A DNA stretch of 64,000 nt from Desulforamulus hydrothermalis Lam5 = DSM 18033. GTDB taxonomy: Bacteria; Bacillota; Desulfotomaculia; Desulfotomaculales; Desulfotomaculaceae. The notes under the pieces were generated by a model. It ran no database searches, was not told where the DNA came from, and saw nothing but the letters and a program-made list of their open reading frames with translations. Shown piece by piece: positions 9,707 to 19,263 of the stretch (position 1 is the first letter of the stretch; every line of letters begins with the position of its first letter). The stretch lies in contig NZ_CAOS01000004.1 of the NCBI RefSeq assembly GCF_000315365.1, positions 51,759 through 115,758 of the forward strand. The letters run 5' to 3'. Position numbers and translations under genes: made by a program.

Positions 9707-10669
9707 TTGCTTGAGCGTTTCAAACTGGTCAAGTATGAAGTGGTGCTAAAGGCGGGAGCAGACGGGCTGGTTCTTCCACCTTACAAGGGGAGTACCCTGC
9801 GGGGGGGCTTTGGCAGTGCCTTTCAGCGTATTGCCTGTGCCCAGCGTAATAATATCTGCAAGAATTGTTTATTAAAAACATCATGTCCTTATGTTTACAT
9901 TTTTGAAACCACCCCGGCACCCGGTGGGCAGGCCTTACGCAACTACGAATCTATTCCCAGACCATTTATCCTTGAACCGCCCCTTGATACCAAAACCCAC
10001 TATGCAGCTGGGGAACAACTTACTTTTAACCTTATTCTTGTGGGTAAAGCCATTGAATACTTACCTTACTTTATAGTCAGTTTTAAAGAATTGGGCCGCT
10101 ATGGCATGGGAAAAGGTCGCAAAGAATTTGCTTTACAAGAAATAAGAACAGTCAACCCATTAACCGGGCAAACGGAAGCAATTTACGCCGAGCCGGATTA
10201 TCTGATTAAACCGCACAAGTTTGAAATTACCGGAGCAGATTTTAAGGCAACCGAATTTTCCAGGTCCGGTAAACTTACAATTAATTATAAAACCATGACC
10301 AGGCTTAAGTTTGCTGATGAATATGTTGAAAGAATTGAATTTCATATTTTGATCAGAAACCTGCTGCGCCGCATTTCGTCCCTGGCCTATTTTCACCACA
10401 ATTGGGAAATAGAGGCGGACTTTGCCAGCCTTATCGAAAAGGCAAGCAAAGTAAAAATTATTCAGGATAATACTCGCTGGGTAGATTGGGAACGTTATTC
10501 CAGCCGGCAAGACAGCCGAATTAATTTGGGAGGAGTTGTGGGGGAAGTAACCTATCAGGGTGATATAGAAGAATTTTTACCGCTGATCTTGTTAGGTCAA
10601 TACATCCATGTGGGTAAGGCTGCAGTATTTGGGATGGGTTGGTATGAGGTTCAAGGAGGTGAACTGTGA
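9707..10669 (+). CDS. cas6: CRISPR pre-crRNA endoribonuclease Cas6
   Basis: This 320-residue RAMP protein has two ferredoxin-like halves and the glycine-rich loop near its C-terminus, GKAAVFGMGWYEV, typical of Cas6. An insertion CKNCLLKTSCPY contains four-cysteine-type spacing that could bind zinc. Cas6 cleaves the repeat RNA to leave an 8-nt 5' handle, here presumably ACUGAAAU. The start is TTG 9707, nine bases after AAGGGGG. It heads the type I-B operon and is the only cas6 in the window, so it must also serve the type III module if that module is active. The next gene overlaps its stop. Confidence 0.88.
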   Translation: MLERFKLVKYEVVLKAGADGLVLPPYKGSTLRGGFGSAFQRIACAQRNNICKNCLLKTSCPYVYIFETTPAPGGQALRNYESIPRPFILEPPLDTKTHYAAGEQLTFNLILVGKAIEYLPYFIVSFKELGRYGMGKGRKEFALQEIRTVNPLTGQTEAIYAEPDYLIKPHKFEITGADFKATEFSRSGKLTINYKTMTRLKFADEYVERIEFHILIRNLLRRISSLAYFHHNWEIEADFASLIEKASKVKIIQDNTRWVDWERYSSRQDSRINLGGVVGEVTYQGDIEEFLPLILLGQYIHVGKAAVFGMGWYEVQGGEL

Positions 10670-12057
10670 TCGAAACTAAGATACAATACACCGGCCACTT
10701 TTTCGTTGATGCGGGAATTGCGGTGATGGAGCATTACCTTCAAAAAGAATGTCAATCTTTTAGCCAAGAAGACCTAGACAAAGCAGCCCAGTGGCTAACT
10801 GTTTTGTACCAAAGAAAAGATATAAAAGGTTATCTTACTATTCATTTTCCCAACTCTGGATGGTGTAATGCCACAATTTCTACAGAAAAAAAGGCAGAAT
10901 ACCAAGAAAAAGTTTTAAAATCATATTTATTAAAACCAATCGGAGAAAGGGAGTGTGTTTATTGCCACAGGCCGGCCCAGTTCCTGGCCGACCGGCAGCA
11001 TATTCCACTTCTGACCGGCATGACTACCATCATTACTTCACCGGGAGGGGTTCCGGGACTGCCGGTATGTGGTTACTGTCTTATGGCTGTGCAATTTTAT
11101 CCCCTGGCTACTCTAAAATGTCAGGGTAAGCCTCTTTTTTGGTGGACTCCGGAACCGCAACTGTTAAGCGAACTCACAGGCGAATATTTCCGGCAATTAA
11201 TGCAGTTGCTGGCCGGAGGCAGTGAGAAGTTAGTAAATCTTGATTGGCCAAGAACCATGCTATTAAATACTGCTTCTAGGGTGTTAGATACTTACGGCGA
11301 TGATAAGCCTTTGGCGGACTGTATCGGGTTACATGTAACCAACTATGGAGCAGGACCCGATTATCATCAGTATCGCATTCCGAAGGAGCTGCTGGAATTT
11401 TTGTCTGAAATTAAAGTCATGGAACAAGAAGTCAGGGATGCGCACCAGTATATCATTCAAAAGGCATGGGAAAAGGAGAAAAAAGCCGGCGACAAAATAA
11501 ATTCTGAAAACAATAGTACCGGAATAACCAGGAATTTTTACTTTGAAGCTTTAGTTAAGGCATTTGAAGATGTAGATTGGCAAAAAAATATAAGAGGCAT
11601 AGTTGGGGAATTTCACCTAAAAACTAAACCTGAAGAATTTCATTACAATAGCTTTAAATTAACCAGATTCTTTCTTGAAAAGGTGGGGGGCATGGAAAAA
11701 CAAAGATTAGATATTATTAAAAAAATTGCTGACCAAATCGCAAATCATCTAATTATTGGCAATAATGAAAAGAAATGGCTGAATGATTTATATTTTCGAG
11801 AATCTAAACCATCTCACTTTACGGGGTATTTAATTAAGGCGCAAAAAAGTTTAGCGGAAAAAGGGCAATCATTTACCTTTGAAGATGTTTTAATAATGCT
11901 TGATATTTACTCCATTGATGATGCGGGAGTAAAAGACTTCTGGTTAGTGCGGGACCTGTTTTTAATTAGACTACTTGAGATAATTGGCAAGCATAAGCGA
12001 GATTTACTGGAAGATCTTCAGTTTGCGGATGAAGATGAAATAGAAGGATGTAATTAG
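10666..12057 (+). CDS. cas8b: Type I-B Cas8 (Cst1-like) large subunit
   Basis: This 463-residue protein lies in the Cas8 slot between cas6 and cas7. Residues about 98-140 hold a treble-clef-like zinc site, CVYCHRPAQF followed by CGYCL, as in Cst1-type Cas8. Cas8 is the large Cascade subunit that recognises the PAM. The rest is rapidly evolving and mostly helical. GTG 10666 overlaps the cas6 stop and is preceded by AAGGAGGTGA. Assignment to the Tneap/Cst1 branch of I-B follows from the zinc motif and its partners (DevR/Cst2-type Cas7, Cas5t). Confidence 0.8.
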   Translation: MIETKIQYTGHFFVDAGIAVMEHYLQKECQSFSQEDLDKAAQWLTVLYQRKDIKGYLTIHFPNSGWCNATISTEKKAEYQEKVLKSYLLKPIGERECVYCHRPAQFLADRQHIPLLTGMTTIITSPGGVPGLPVCGYCLMAVQFYPLATLKCQGKPLFWWTPEPQLLSELTGEYFRQLMQLLAGGSEKLVNLDWPRTMLLNTASRVLDTYGDDKPLADCIGLHVTNYGAGPDYHQYRIPKELLEFLSEIKVMEQEVRDAHQYIIQKAWEKEKKAGDKINSENNSTGITRNFYFEALVKAFEDVDWQKNIRGIVGEFHLKTKPEEFHYNSFKLTRFFLEKVGGMEKQRLDIIKKIADQIANHLIIGNNEKKWLNDLYFRESKPSHFTGYLIKAQKSLAEKGQSFTFEDVLIMLDIYSIDDAGVKDFWLVRDLFLIRLLEIIGKHKRDLLEDLQFADEDEIEGCN

Positions 12058-12069
12058 GAGGTAATAATA

Positions 12070-13164
12070 ATGAGTTTTCTTTCCGGGTTATTTCTGTTGG
12101 ATTGTCCGGCATCTGCATTAAACAATGCCGGCAAAATTGAAGGGTCAAGAACTGATAACACAGTTGCAGTAAAGCAAATTAAAACAAGAGAAGGAATATA
12201 TCCGTATGTTTCTGCACAAGCATTTCGTTATTGGTGGAGGGAAGCCCTTAAGGAAGTCCCTGGTTGGACATCCTCTCCCATTTTTCGAGAAGGTAAGATT
12301 GCTTATACCGATGCTAACCCTTTACTTTATGCAGAAGATGATTGTTTTGGTTATATGAGGGCTCCCTCCAAAAAAGCCGATGCTAAAAAGAGCAGAGAAG
12401 AAAATAATTTACTGGCAGAGGCAACTCCTGTAGAAAATAATGTGGTTTTAACCCGGCAGTCACCTTTAAAAGTTAGTACGCTTGTTTCTCTCGGACCTTT
12501 AAGAGAAGTTACCACAGATTTTGGAGTGATGTCACGACATGAGGGGGATGCAGTACCCTTTGAACACGAATTCTACAGAAGTACACTGCAGGGCTTGTTT
12601 TCACTTGATCTCAGGGCAGTGGGCCGCTTTTATCATATTGACAGGACAGGCTTCCGGCATATTGATCAACCCAGAATAAAGCAAGCACAAGAAATGGGTT
12701 TGCAGGAGTACGATAATGGCAAAGCATACCAACTTTCTTTAGACCAGAGATATGAAAGAATTAAACAACTATTACAGGGCTTTTCTAAAATTAACGGGGG
12801 TGCCAAACTGTCAATACATTACACTGATGTATCACCGAAATTTATTATTATAGCTGTTGCAAAAGGTGGTAATCATCTTTTCTCAACTTCTGTAGGGACA
12901 GACAGCAAAGGATTGCCCGAAATTAAAAATGAAGCTATAAAAGAAGCAGCCAGAGTATTCAAAGATGAAATAATTAGCGGTATTTATGTTGGCCTGCCAT
13001 ATGGTTATTTAGATGCCCAGAGAGAAAAATTAATTCAAACATTATCTGAAATTACTAAGTTGGATGATTATGGTTTCCGAAAAACATTTTTAGGGCATCC
13101 CAAAGAAGTTATAGACAAGTTTTTGAAAGATTTAGAGGAGAACAAGGAAGTATGGCTAGTCTAG
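12070..13164 (+). CDS. cas7: Type I-B Cas7 (Cst2/DevR family) backbone subunit
   Basis: The N-terminus carries NNAGKIEGSRTDNTVAVKQI and YPYVSAQAFRYWWRE, the signature of DevR/Cst2-type Cas7 proteins. These polymerise along the crRNA spacer in Cascade. At 364 residues it is of normal length. A strong AGGAGG precedes the ATG. The stop overlaps the start of cas5 by 13 bases, indicating translational coupling. Confidence 0.9.
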   Translation: MSFLSGLFLLDCPASALNNAGKIEGSRTDNTVAVKQIKTREGIYPYVSAQAFRYWWREALKEVPGWTSSPIFREGKIAYTDANPLLYAEDDCFGYMRAPSKKADAKKSREENNLLAEATPVENNVVLTRQSPLKVSTLVSLGPLREVTTDFGVMSRHEGDAVPFEHEFYRSTLQGLFSLDLRAVGRFYHIDRTGFRHIDQPRIKQAQEMGLQEYDNGKAYQLSLDQRYERIKQLLQGFSKINGGAKLSIHYTDVSPKFIIIAVAKGGNHLFSTSVGTDSKGLPEIKNEAIKEAARVFKDEIISGIYVGLPYGYLDAQREKLIQTLSEITKLDDYGFRKTFLGHPKEVIDKFLKDLEENKEVWLV

Positions 13165-13940
13165 AAAAAGTACTCAAAATAAAGATTAGTGCATTAACAT
13201 CCTCATTCAGATACCCTTTTGTTATGATTGGACGCTTGCCAACGTATGTAATGCCACCACCGGCAACCATTTATGGTAATCTTTGTGGGGTTTTAGGAGA
13301 ATGGTTTGACCCGTCCGGTTTAGAGTTTGCTTATACTTTTTCTCATCGGGGAATTGGTGAGGATGTCGAGTTGGCGCATGTTTTAGAAGTATCTACCGGT
13401 AAAAAAGACAAGAAACTTGGCAACTTACCTAAAAATGTTGAGGGTAGTCTTAACCCTCAAAAACGTCAGTTTTTGTTAAAACCTAACATGACCTTGTATC
13501 TTCGAGGTCCCCATCATTTATTGGAACACTTAAAAGCAGGTTTTTTGAGTCCTAGGTTTGCTTATTTATTGGGGCGCAGCCAGGATTTAGCAACTTGTCA
13601 TTCTGTAGAATATATAGAATTATTTGAAAGCAACCGGGCTTTTTTCTCGCACACTTTACTTCCCTGGCGTTTAAGACAATACGTTCTGGTCGGAGAGCCG
13701 GTACATATGCCTATGGTTATTAATTACCATAAAATGAGGGAACCGGCTTTTGAAAGATATTTGCAGATTACTGATAAAGCATTGCGTATTTTTGGGGAAG
13801 GATTAGAGGAAGATATAATTTCCCGTTCAGAGTTTAACAATTTACTAATAGACAAAACAGAAAAAAAGACATTTTTGGGCCGAGAACTATATCGTGGCTT
13901 ATGGTTTCACCCGATTAAAGGAATAGATCAAAATGTATAA
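13152..13940 (+). CDS. cas5: Type I-B Cas5 (Cas5t)
   Basis: This 262-residue RAMP protein has the Cas5 N-terminal signature: SFRYPFVMIGRLPTYVMPPP, then TIYGNLCGVLGEWF. Cas5 caps the 5' handle of the crRNA in Cascade. It overlaps cas7 upstream and cas3 downstream (8 bases), so the three are one translational unit. Confidence 0.9.
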   Translation: MASLEKVLKIKISALTSSFRYPFVMIGRLPTYVMPPPATIYGNLCGVLGEWFDPSGLEFAYTFSHRGIGEDVELAHVLEVSTGKKDKKLGNLPKNVEGSLNPQKRQFLLKPNMTLYLRGPHHLLEHLKAGFLSPRFAYLLGRSQDLATCHSVEYIELFESNRAFFSHTLLPWRLRQYVLVGEPVHMPMVINYHKMREPAFERYLQITDKALRIFGEGLEEDIISRSEFNNLLIDKTEKKTFLGRELYRGLWFHPIKGIDQNV

Positions 13941-16260
13941 AGCTGAGGTAAAACAAGCACTGGCGGATGTTTGGGCGAAAAGTAAAGATAGCTCCGGAGA
14001 AACCGGGCTATCTTTACTTCAACATACCGATAATGTTGTTAAGCAAATGGGACAGTTCTTAGTGCTTTACGAAAAAGAATTAAAGCAGTTATCTGAAATT
14101 AACTTACCAAGAATTCTGCTCTATGGAGCTTTAATGCACGACTTTGGCAAAATACATCCGGGGTTTCAAAATATGCTGATAACAGGGAAAAAATATGGCC
14201 ACCGGCATGAAATTCTAAGCCTTGGTTTTCTGGAATTTTTAGATATCCCAGAGGAAGAAAAATCTTATTTAGCTGCTGCCATTGCTTTTCATCATAAAGG
14301 CTGGTTAGATCTAACACAGCGTTCACCCAGCTATTTTATGCCTAAAGTGCCATTTGAAAAAATTAATACCATACAAGAATTGCTTGAGGGGCTACAATTA
14401 CACCATATACAAGGTTTATATTTACTTTTGCAAAATGCCGAACAGTATTTTCTTGATCTGACGGGTATTAAAATATCACCATACACTGTTAAAAATAATA
14501 AACTTACACCGGAAGGAATTTATAAAAACCTATTTATTATTCATCAATTAATAAATTCTTTTATATCCGGCCAAGGATTTAGGCGAAAAATTAACCGATC
14601 TGTTTGTCACTATGCTACCATTACCAGAGGGTTTATCTTATCTGCGGACCACTTAGCCAGTGCCAAACCTATGAAATTAATTCCGGGGTTTGTATCAATA
14701 AATCAAGTACTTAAAGGATTGAAAAGAAATTATGAATTACTTTATCATCATCAAAAAGAACTGAGTACCTTAAACGGTAGTCAAATATTAATAGCACCTA
14801 CCGGTTCCGGTAAAACTGAAGCAGCATTACTATGGGCAGGTTCTGTTCGGGAGAAGAAAAAAACTCGGGGTAGACTATTTTTTATACTACCATATAGAGC
14901 CAGCATTAATGCCATGGTAATAAGGTTGCAGAGGATTTTTGGAGAAAAATCAACTGCTGCTGTTCATGGGAAAACATTAGTACAATGCTATATGGAGTTG
15001 ATGGAGAAAGGTTATACCCACAAGGAAGCACAAAAGGTAGCACGCTATCAGGAATCATTGAGCAGGTTAAATACTACGCCAATTAGGGTATGTACACCAT
15101 ACCAATTATTAAAAACCTTTTTTGCCCCGAAAGGTTACGAGGCTTTAATCTGTTCTTCTTTGGGAGCTCAACTGGTCTTTGATGAAATTCATGCCTATGA
15201 TCCGGAAGTAACCGCTATGTCATTAGTAACAGCAAAATATATGAAAAACGTTATGGATGCTGAATGTTTATTTATGAGTGCCACTATGCCTGCCCACTTA
15301 AGAGAGGTGCTGTATAAGGAATTTTCATTAGTAAAGTCTGTAGTGCCGCCACTTGACTATTATAAAACGAGACACCGATTACGCCTAATTGATAACAGTA
15401 TTATGGAAGAAAAAGCAATTGAACAGATTATAGAAGCTTCTAAACAGGGTTCAGTATTAGTTGTTGCCAACCGGGTATCGAGGGCAATCATTATAGGTAA
15501 AAGATTATGTGAAGCGGGTTTGACCGATGTTAAGATAATTCATGGAAGATTTTGTCCAAAAGATAGAAGTAAAAAAGAGGAGGAACTGCAGCCCAGACCC
15601 GGTAAAGTGTTGATATCCACTCAAGTGGTTGAAGTATCGCTTGATATTGACTATGATACTGTTTTTACCGAGCTTGCACCTCTTGAATCTTTATTGCAGA
15701 GGTTTGGTCGAGTGAATAGAAAAGGTCAAAAAAAAATCCCCAGCATTGTTAACGTATTTACCAATTTTGATAATAACATTAACCCTTTTAGTCCTTATCA
15801 AAAAGAGCATTTACATCAGGTCCTAACTGTATTGCGTGAATATATAGCAAATAATCCTTCTGGGGAGATTAAAGAGTCAGAGATTCAAGAACTGTTGGAT
15901 AAAAGTTACCCACAATATTTAAAAGGTGAACTTTTTTTTCAAATAACTCAAAAGATGGAGGAATTTGACCGTTATTTTATTAAGGAAATGTTACCTTTAG
16001 GAGTAATGGAAAACGATAAAATAAAAAAATTAACACAAGCATGGGATGATCTTTTTGATGGTAAGGAAGTACTTCCATATGTATTCCTTGATGAAGCCAG
16101 ACAAGCCGCTACCCCTTTGGATATTAATAATTTATTGGTTACTATTTCAAATAAACAACTTGCCAAACTAAAAAAAGAAGAAAAGGTCTGGTGGGATGAA
16201 AAATTAAAGCAATATATTACAAATTGCGAATACAATTATGAATATGGGCTAATAATTTAG
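13933..16260 (+). CDS. cas3: Cas3 helicase-nuclease with N-terminal HD domain
   Basis: This 775-residue protein has an HD nuclease domain at about 25-240 (LMHDFGKIHPGFQ, HRHEILSLGFLEF, AFHHKG). An SF2 helicase follows with Walker A APTGSGKTEAALLWA (near 290), DEIH box FDEIHAYDPEV, motif III MSATMP, and motif VI RFGRVNRKG. It unwinds and degrades DNA marked by the I-B Cascade. All catalytic motifs that I can see are intact. Base composition is clearly A+T-rich compared with the housekeeping genes to the left. Confidence 0.95.
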   Translation: MYKAEVKQALADVWAKSKDSSGETGLSLLQHTDNVVKQMGQFLVLYEKELKQLSEINLPRILLYGALMHDFGKIHPGFQNMLITGKKYGHRHEILSLGFLEFLDIPEEEKSYLAAAIAFHHKGWLDLTQRSPSYFMPKVPFEKINTIQELLEGLQLHHIQGLYLLLQNAEQYFLDLTGIKISPYTVKNNKLTPEGIYKNLFIIHQLINSFISGQGFRRKINRSVCHYATITRGFILSADHLASAKPMKLIPGFVSINQVLKGLKRNYELLYHHQKELSTLNGSQILIAPTGSGKTEAALLWAGSVREKKKTRGRLFFILPYRASINAMVIRLQRIFGEKSTAAVHGKTLVQCYMELMEKGYTHKEAQKVARYQESLSRLNTTPIRVCTPYQLLKTFFAPKGYEALICSSLGAQLVFDEIHAYDPEVTAMSLVTAKYMKNVMDAECLFMSATMPAHLREVLYKEFSLVKSVVPPLDYYKTRHRLRLIDNSIMEEKAIEQIIEASKQGSVLVVANRVSRAIIIGKRLCEAGLTDVKIIHGRFCPKDRSKKEEELQPRPGKVLISTQVVEVSLDIDYDTVFTELAPLESLLQRFGRVNRKGQKKIPSIVNVFTNFDNNINPFSPYQKEHLHQVLTVLREYIANNPSGEIKESEIQELLDKSYPQYLKGELFFQITQKMEEFDRYFIKEMLPLGVMENDKIKKLTQAWDDLFDGKEVLPYVFLDEARQAATPLDINNLLVTISNKQLAKLKKEEKVWWDEKLKQYITNCEYNYEYGLII

Positions 16261-16266
16261 TATGTT

Positions 16267-17346
16267 GTGAATAGAGTTAATAATAAAAGGCAATCCTATA
16301 GCCAAAACTTACCAGCGGTGATATTGTTGGAACATCCCAGTGAAGTATATGTATATAACTACGGATCATTTTTAGGTAAAAAATCAGAACGGTTGGTAGT
16401 AAAAGAAAAAGGCCAGGTAGTGCTGGAAGTACCCTTTTACGAATTGCAAAACATCATTATTGAAACATCCGGCGCCAGTATATCTACAGACTGTATCCAA
16501 GAGTGTATGCAAAGGGGTATTCCCATCAGCTTGTTGTCATCCACCGGGAAGCCATATGCTACCATAATTTCGCCATATCTTACCGGCACCGTAATAACCC
16601 GCCGTGCCCAATATGAATCATATAAAGACAAGCGAGGCATTCAAATAGTAAAACTGTTTGTTGAGGGTAAACTGAAAAACCAGGCCAACACGTTAAAATA
16701 TTTTGCTAAATACCGTAAGGGTGCGGATGGTCAACTGTTTAGTAATATTCAATACCTGATTGAAAAAATAAATGTAATAGCTAAAGAGCTTAACAGCGTT
16801 TCCGGCAAATGTATCGATGATGTCAGGGGGCACATAATGTCTATTGAAGGCCGGGTGGGGAATCTATACTGGCAGGGCATTAAATTGCTAACTGCCAGCA
16901 AAATTGATTTTCCAGGCCGGGAGCATGCCGGGGCAACTGACCCGATTAATTCTCTTTTGAATTACGGGTATGCCATTCTGGCTAGTAAAATTGAAAAAAG
17001 TTTGATACTGGCAGGTCTTGATCCCTATGCCGGATTTTTGCATGTAGACCGGGCAGGCAAAGAGTCCTTGGTTTATGACTTTATTGAAGAATTTCGCCAG
17101 CCGGTAGTGGATCGGGTTGTGGTAGCCATGGTCAATAAAGGTAGCTCGGTTGAAATGGAAGAAGGACAGCTATCGCTTAAAACCAGGCGTGATCTGGCCG
17201 AGAGAATAAAGGAACGGTTGGAAACGACTGAGAGGTTTCATGGGAAAAAGTACCGTTTACAAACAATCATTCAAATGCAGGCCCGAAGGATTGCTACTTT
17301 CCTTAGAGGTGAGGCTAAATACAAGCCCTATGTAAGCGGGTGGTAA
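16267..17346 (+). CDS. cas1: CRISPR integrase Cas1
   Basis: This 359-residue protein has the Cas1 metal-binding residues in SIEGRVGNLYW (Glu), FLHVDRAGK (His) and YDFIEEFRQPVVD (Asp/Glu). With Cas2 it integrates new spacers at the leader end. It is slightly longer than usual because of an N-terminal extension from the GTG start at 16267; a start nearer LPAVILLEHP is possible but no better ribosome binding site is visible. It overlaps cas2. Confidence 0.96.
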   Translation: MNRVNNKRQSYSQNLPAVILLEHPSEVYVYNYGSFLGKKSERLVVKEKGQVVLEVPFYELQNIIIETSGASISTDCIQECMQRGIPISLLSSTGKPYATIISPYLTGTVITRRAQYESYKDKRGIQIVKLFVEGKLKNQANTLKYFAKYRKGADGQLFSNIQYLIEKINVIAKELNSVSGKCIDDVRGHIMSIEGRVGNLYWQGIKLLTASKIDFPGREHAGATDPINSLLNYGYAILASKIEKSLILAGLDPYAGFLHVDRAGKESLVYDFIEEFRQPVVDRVVVAMVNKGSSVEMEEGQLSLKTRRDLAERIKERLETTERFHGKKYRLQTIIQMQARRIATFLRGEAKYKPYVSGW

Positions 17347-17615
17347 ACATAAAAACCTTTGTCATTTATGATATTGAGGAAGATAAAATCCGCAATAAAA
17401 TATTAGAGGCCTGCCGGGATTATGGTCTTCAACATGTACAATACAGCACTTTTTTTGGGGAGCTAAACCATAACCGGAGGGAAGAACTTAAACTCAGGCT
17501 AAAGAAAACTTTAGGGTGCAAAAACGGGAAAATATTGGTTTTTCCTATCTGCGACAAAGATTTAAGACTGCTTGAAAACATATGTAACATGCCGGAGCTG
17601 CCAACCAATGATTAA
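17340..17615 (+). CDS. cas2: CRISPR-associated Cas2
   Basis: The 91-residue protein begins VNIKTFVIYDIEEDKIRNKI, with the conserved Asp after the first beta strand, and continues with YGLQHVQYSTFFGELNHNRREEL, the usual Cas2 ferredoxin-like fold. It bridges two Cas1 dimers during integration. The GTG start overlaps the cas1 stop, and its own stop overlaps the cas4 start. Confidence 0.95.
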   Translation: MVNIKTFVIYDIEEDKIRNKILEACRDYGLQHVQYSTFFGELNHNRREELKLRLKKTLGCKNGKILVFPICDKDLRLLENICNMPELPTND

Positions 17616-18183
17616 ATTACGGGTAACAGATATTAAGCAATATGTGTATTGTCCAAGGATTATATATTTTACCTATGTATGCCCTGTGGACAAGAAAAAT
17701 ACCCGCAAAATGGAATATGGTAAAGAAGCCCATATCGAGTTGGACAGGTTAGAGAAAAGGCGGACATTTAAACGTTACAATTTTAGTAATGCTGAAAGAA
17801 AATATCACACCAAGCTGTACTCGGCAAGGTTGGGCCTGGAAGGACGGCTGGATATGCTCATATTAGCAGACGGAGAAATTTTTCCGGTTGAATTCAAATA
17901 TACCCGGGGAGGCCCTTCGCTTAACCACAAATACCAGCTTATGGCATACGCTATGCTGCTGGAGGATACCTATAACAAACCGGTTCGCTACGGTTTTTTA
18001 CACCTGCACCCAGAGGGAAATATTTTGCCGGTAGAAATAACCCCTAATGGCCGTTTGTTTATAAAGGATATAATGGAAAAAATACGAACCCTGGTTAGTC
18101 AAGAGCGTATGCCTTCACCAACATATGGCAGAGCCAGGTGTGTAGACTGCGAATACCGAAACTTTTGCAACGATGTGAGGTAG
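17608..18183 (+). CDS. cas4: Cas4 exonuclease of the adaptation module
   Basis: This 191-residue PD-(D/E)xK nuclease has an N-terminal ITDIKQYVYCPR-type cysteine region, core motifs LEGRLDMLI and FPVEFKY, and a C-terminal CVDCEYRNFC cluster. Together these supply the four cysteines of the [4Fe-4S] site. Cas4 trims prespacers and enforces PAM selection. ATG 17608 overlaps the cas2 stop and is preceded by GGAG; an upstream in-frame ATG at 17572 lies inside cas2. Confidence 0.93.
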   Translation: MIKLRVTDIKQYVYCPRIIYFTYVCPVDKKNTRKMEYGKEAHIELDRLEKRRTFKRYNFSNAERKYHTKLYSARLGLEGRLDMLILADGEIFPVEFKYTRGGPSLNHKYQLMAYAMLLEDTYNKPVRYGFLHLHPEGNILPVEITPNGRLFIKDIMEKIRTLVSQERMPSPTYGRARCVDCEYRNFCNDVR

Positions 18184-18184
18184 C

Positions 18185-19096
18185 ATGTATTTTTTATCAG
18201 ATGAAGAGAAAAAGCATTTATTAAAAGGTTATTTGCCACGTTCCCGGCAAACTTATATTGTTGATGAATTGCGGGGTTGGAATTGGCATCAACCACCGCT
18301 TTTACCTCCCTATGAGTTAAAACTGGGAGCATATGAAATAGCAAATGCCTACTGTCCTTCATACAGAGATTTATATTTAAGAAGGGTTCAAAAAGTTAGA
18401 AGCCAGCCCAATTTAGCTATGTTGCGCGGTGCTTTTTTACATGATATCTTAGTTAAGGAGATAATAGCAGCCAAAAAAATTATTTATAAAACCGGTATTG
18501 CAAGTTATAAAACAATTTTTAAACAACTAGAAAAACGGGAACCATATAAGGTGCCTGACAATTTTCAGCTTAATGATAAGGAGAAGGCTTGTTTAGAAAG
18601 AGAAGCTGAGATTATTGTAAAATTTGAAAGGCAGCGGCTGACTTCAAGAATTCACGATGTCTTAGTTAAGCAGCCCTACATAGGGGAAGATTCTCTGGTT
18701 AATATTGCTGTACCGCTGGTGGTTGAACAAAAACTGGATGGTTCTTTCCTTGGGATGAGTGCTCATCTAAGTATTGATGCTTATACTTTTTCTGAGCCGA
18801 TGATTTTAGATTTAAAGTTTGGTGAAAAGAAAAGTTTTCACCGATTACAGACCACCGCTTATGCGCTTGCTATGGAGGCAATATACGAATTTCCTGTTAA
18901 TTTGGGCTGTATAGTTTATGCCAAAATCAAAGATGATCGACTATTTATAGAAAAAGATATTCACATCATAGATGAGGAACTTCGCCAGTGGTTTATTGAG
19001 GAAAGAGATGAAAAAATGCGCCTGGTTGAGGAAGAAATTGACCCAGGCGTAAAAGATTGTTTAGATACTTGCCCTTATTATCAATTTTGCCATTAA
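18185..19096 (+). CDS. csa1: Second Cas4-family nuclease, Csa1-like
   Basis: This 303-residue protein follows cas4 by one base. It has a cysteine in ANAYCPSYRDLYLRR, a helical insert, a PD-(D/E)xK core (ILDLKFGEKK, then HRLQTTAYALAMEA) and a terminal CLDTCPYYQFC cluster. This architecture is that of Csa1, a Cas4 variant I know mainly from archaeal type I-A loci. Its position right after cas1-cas2-cas4 and before the array suggests a role in prespacer trimming or orientation. A more diverged ordinary Cas4 is the alternative name. Confidence 0.75.
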   Translation: MYFLSDEEKKHLLKGYLPRSRQTYIVDELRGWNWHQPPLLPPYELKLGAYEIANAYCPSYRDLYLRRVQKVRSQPNLAMLRGAFLHDILVKEIIAAKKIIYKTGIASYKTIFKQLEKREPYKVPDNFQLNDKEKACLEREAEIIVKFERQRLTSRIHDVLVKQPYIGEDSLVNIAVPLVVEQKLDGSFLGMSAHLSIDAYTFSEPMILDLKFGEKKSFHRLQTTAYALAMEAIYEFPVNLGCIVYAKIKDDRLFIEKDIHIIDEELRQWFIEERDEKMRLVEEEIDPGVKDCLDTCPYYQFCH

Positions 19097-19263
19097 CCTA
19101 TAAAGAAGGAGAATATGAATAGCAGTTATTTTAAAAGAACTTTCGCAAAAGAAGGGGTTTTTTATGCAAGATATATATTTTCGAGAAAAAACTATTATTT
19201 TAAATTATTTTGATTGCTGCAAAGCCAGTAAAACCAAGGCCTGATAGCCATTTTCCAAAGTCG
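19097..19263 (+). promoter_or_regulatory. CRISPR leader region
   Basis: The 167 bases between csa1 and the first repeat are A+T-rich and non-coding apart from very short frames. They lie at the cas side of the array. The opposite end has the variant repeats (repeat 59 with one substitution, the last repeat with a changed final base), so the left end is leader-proximal and new spacers should be added here. No promoter is clear enough to assign by eye. Confidence 0.7.
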
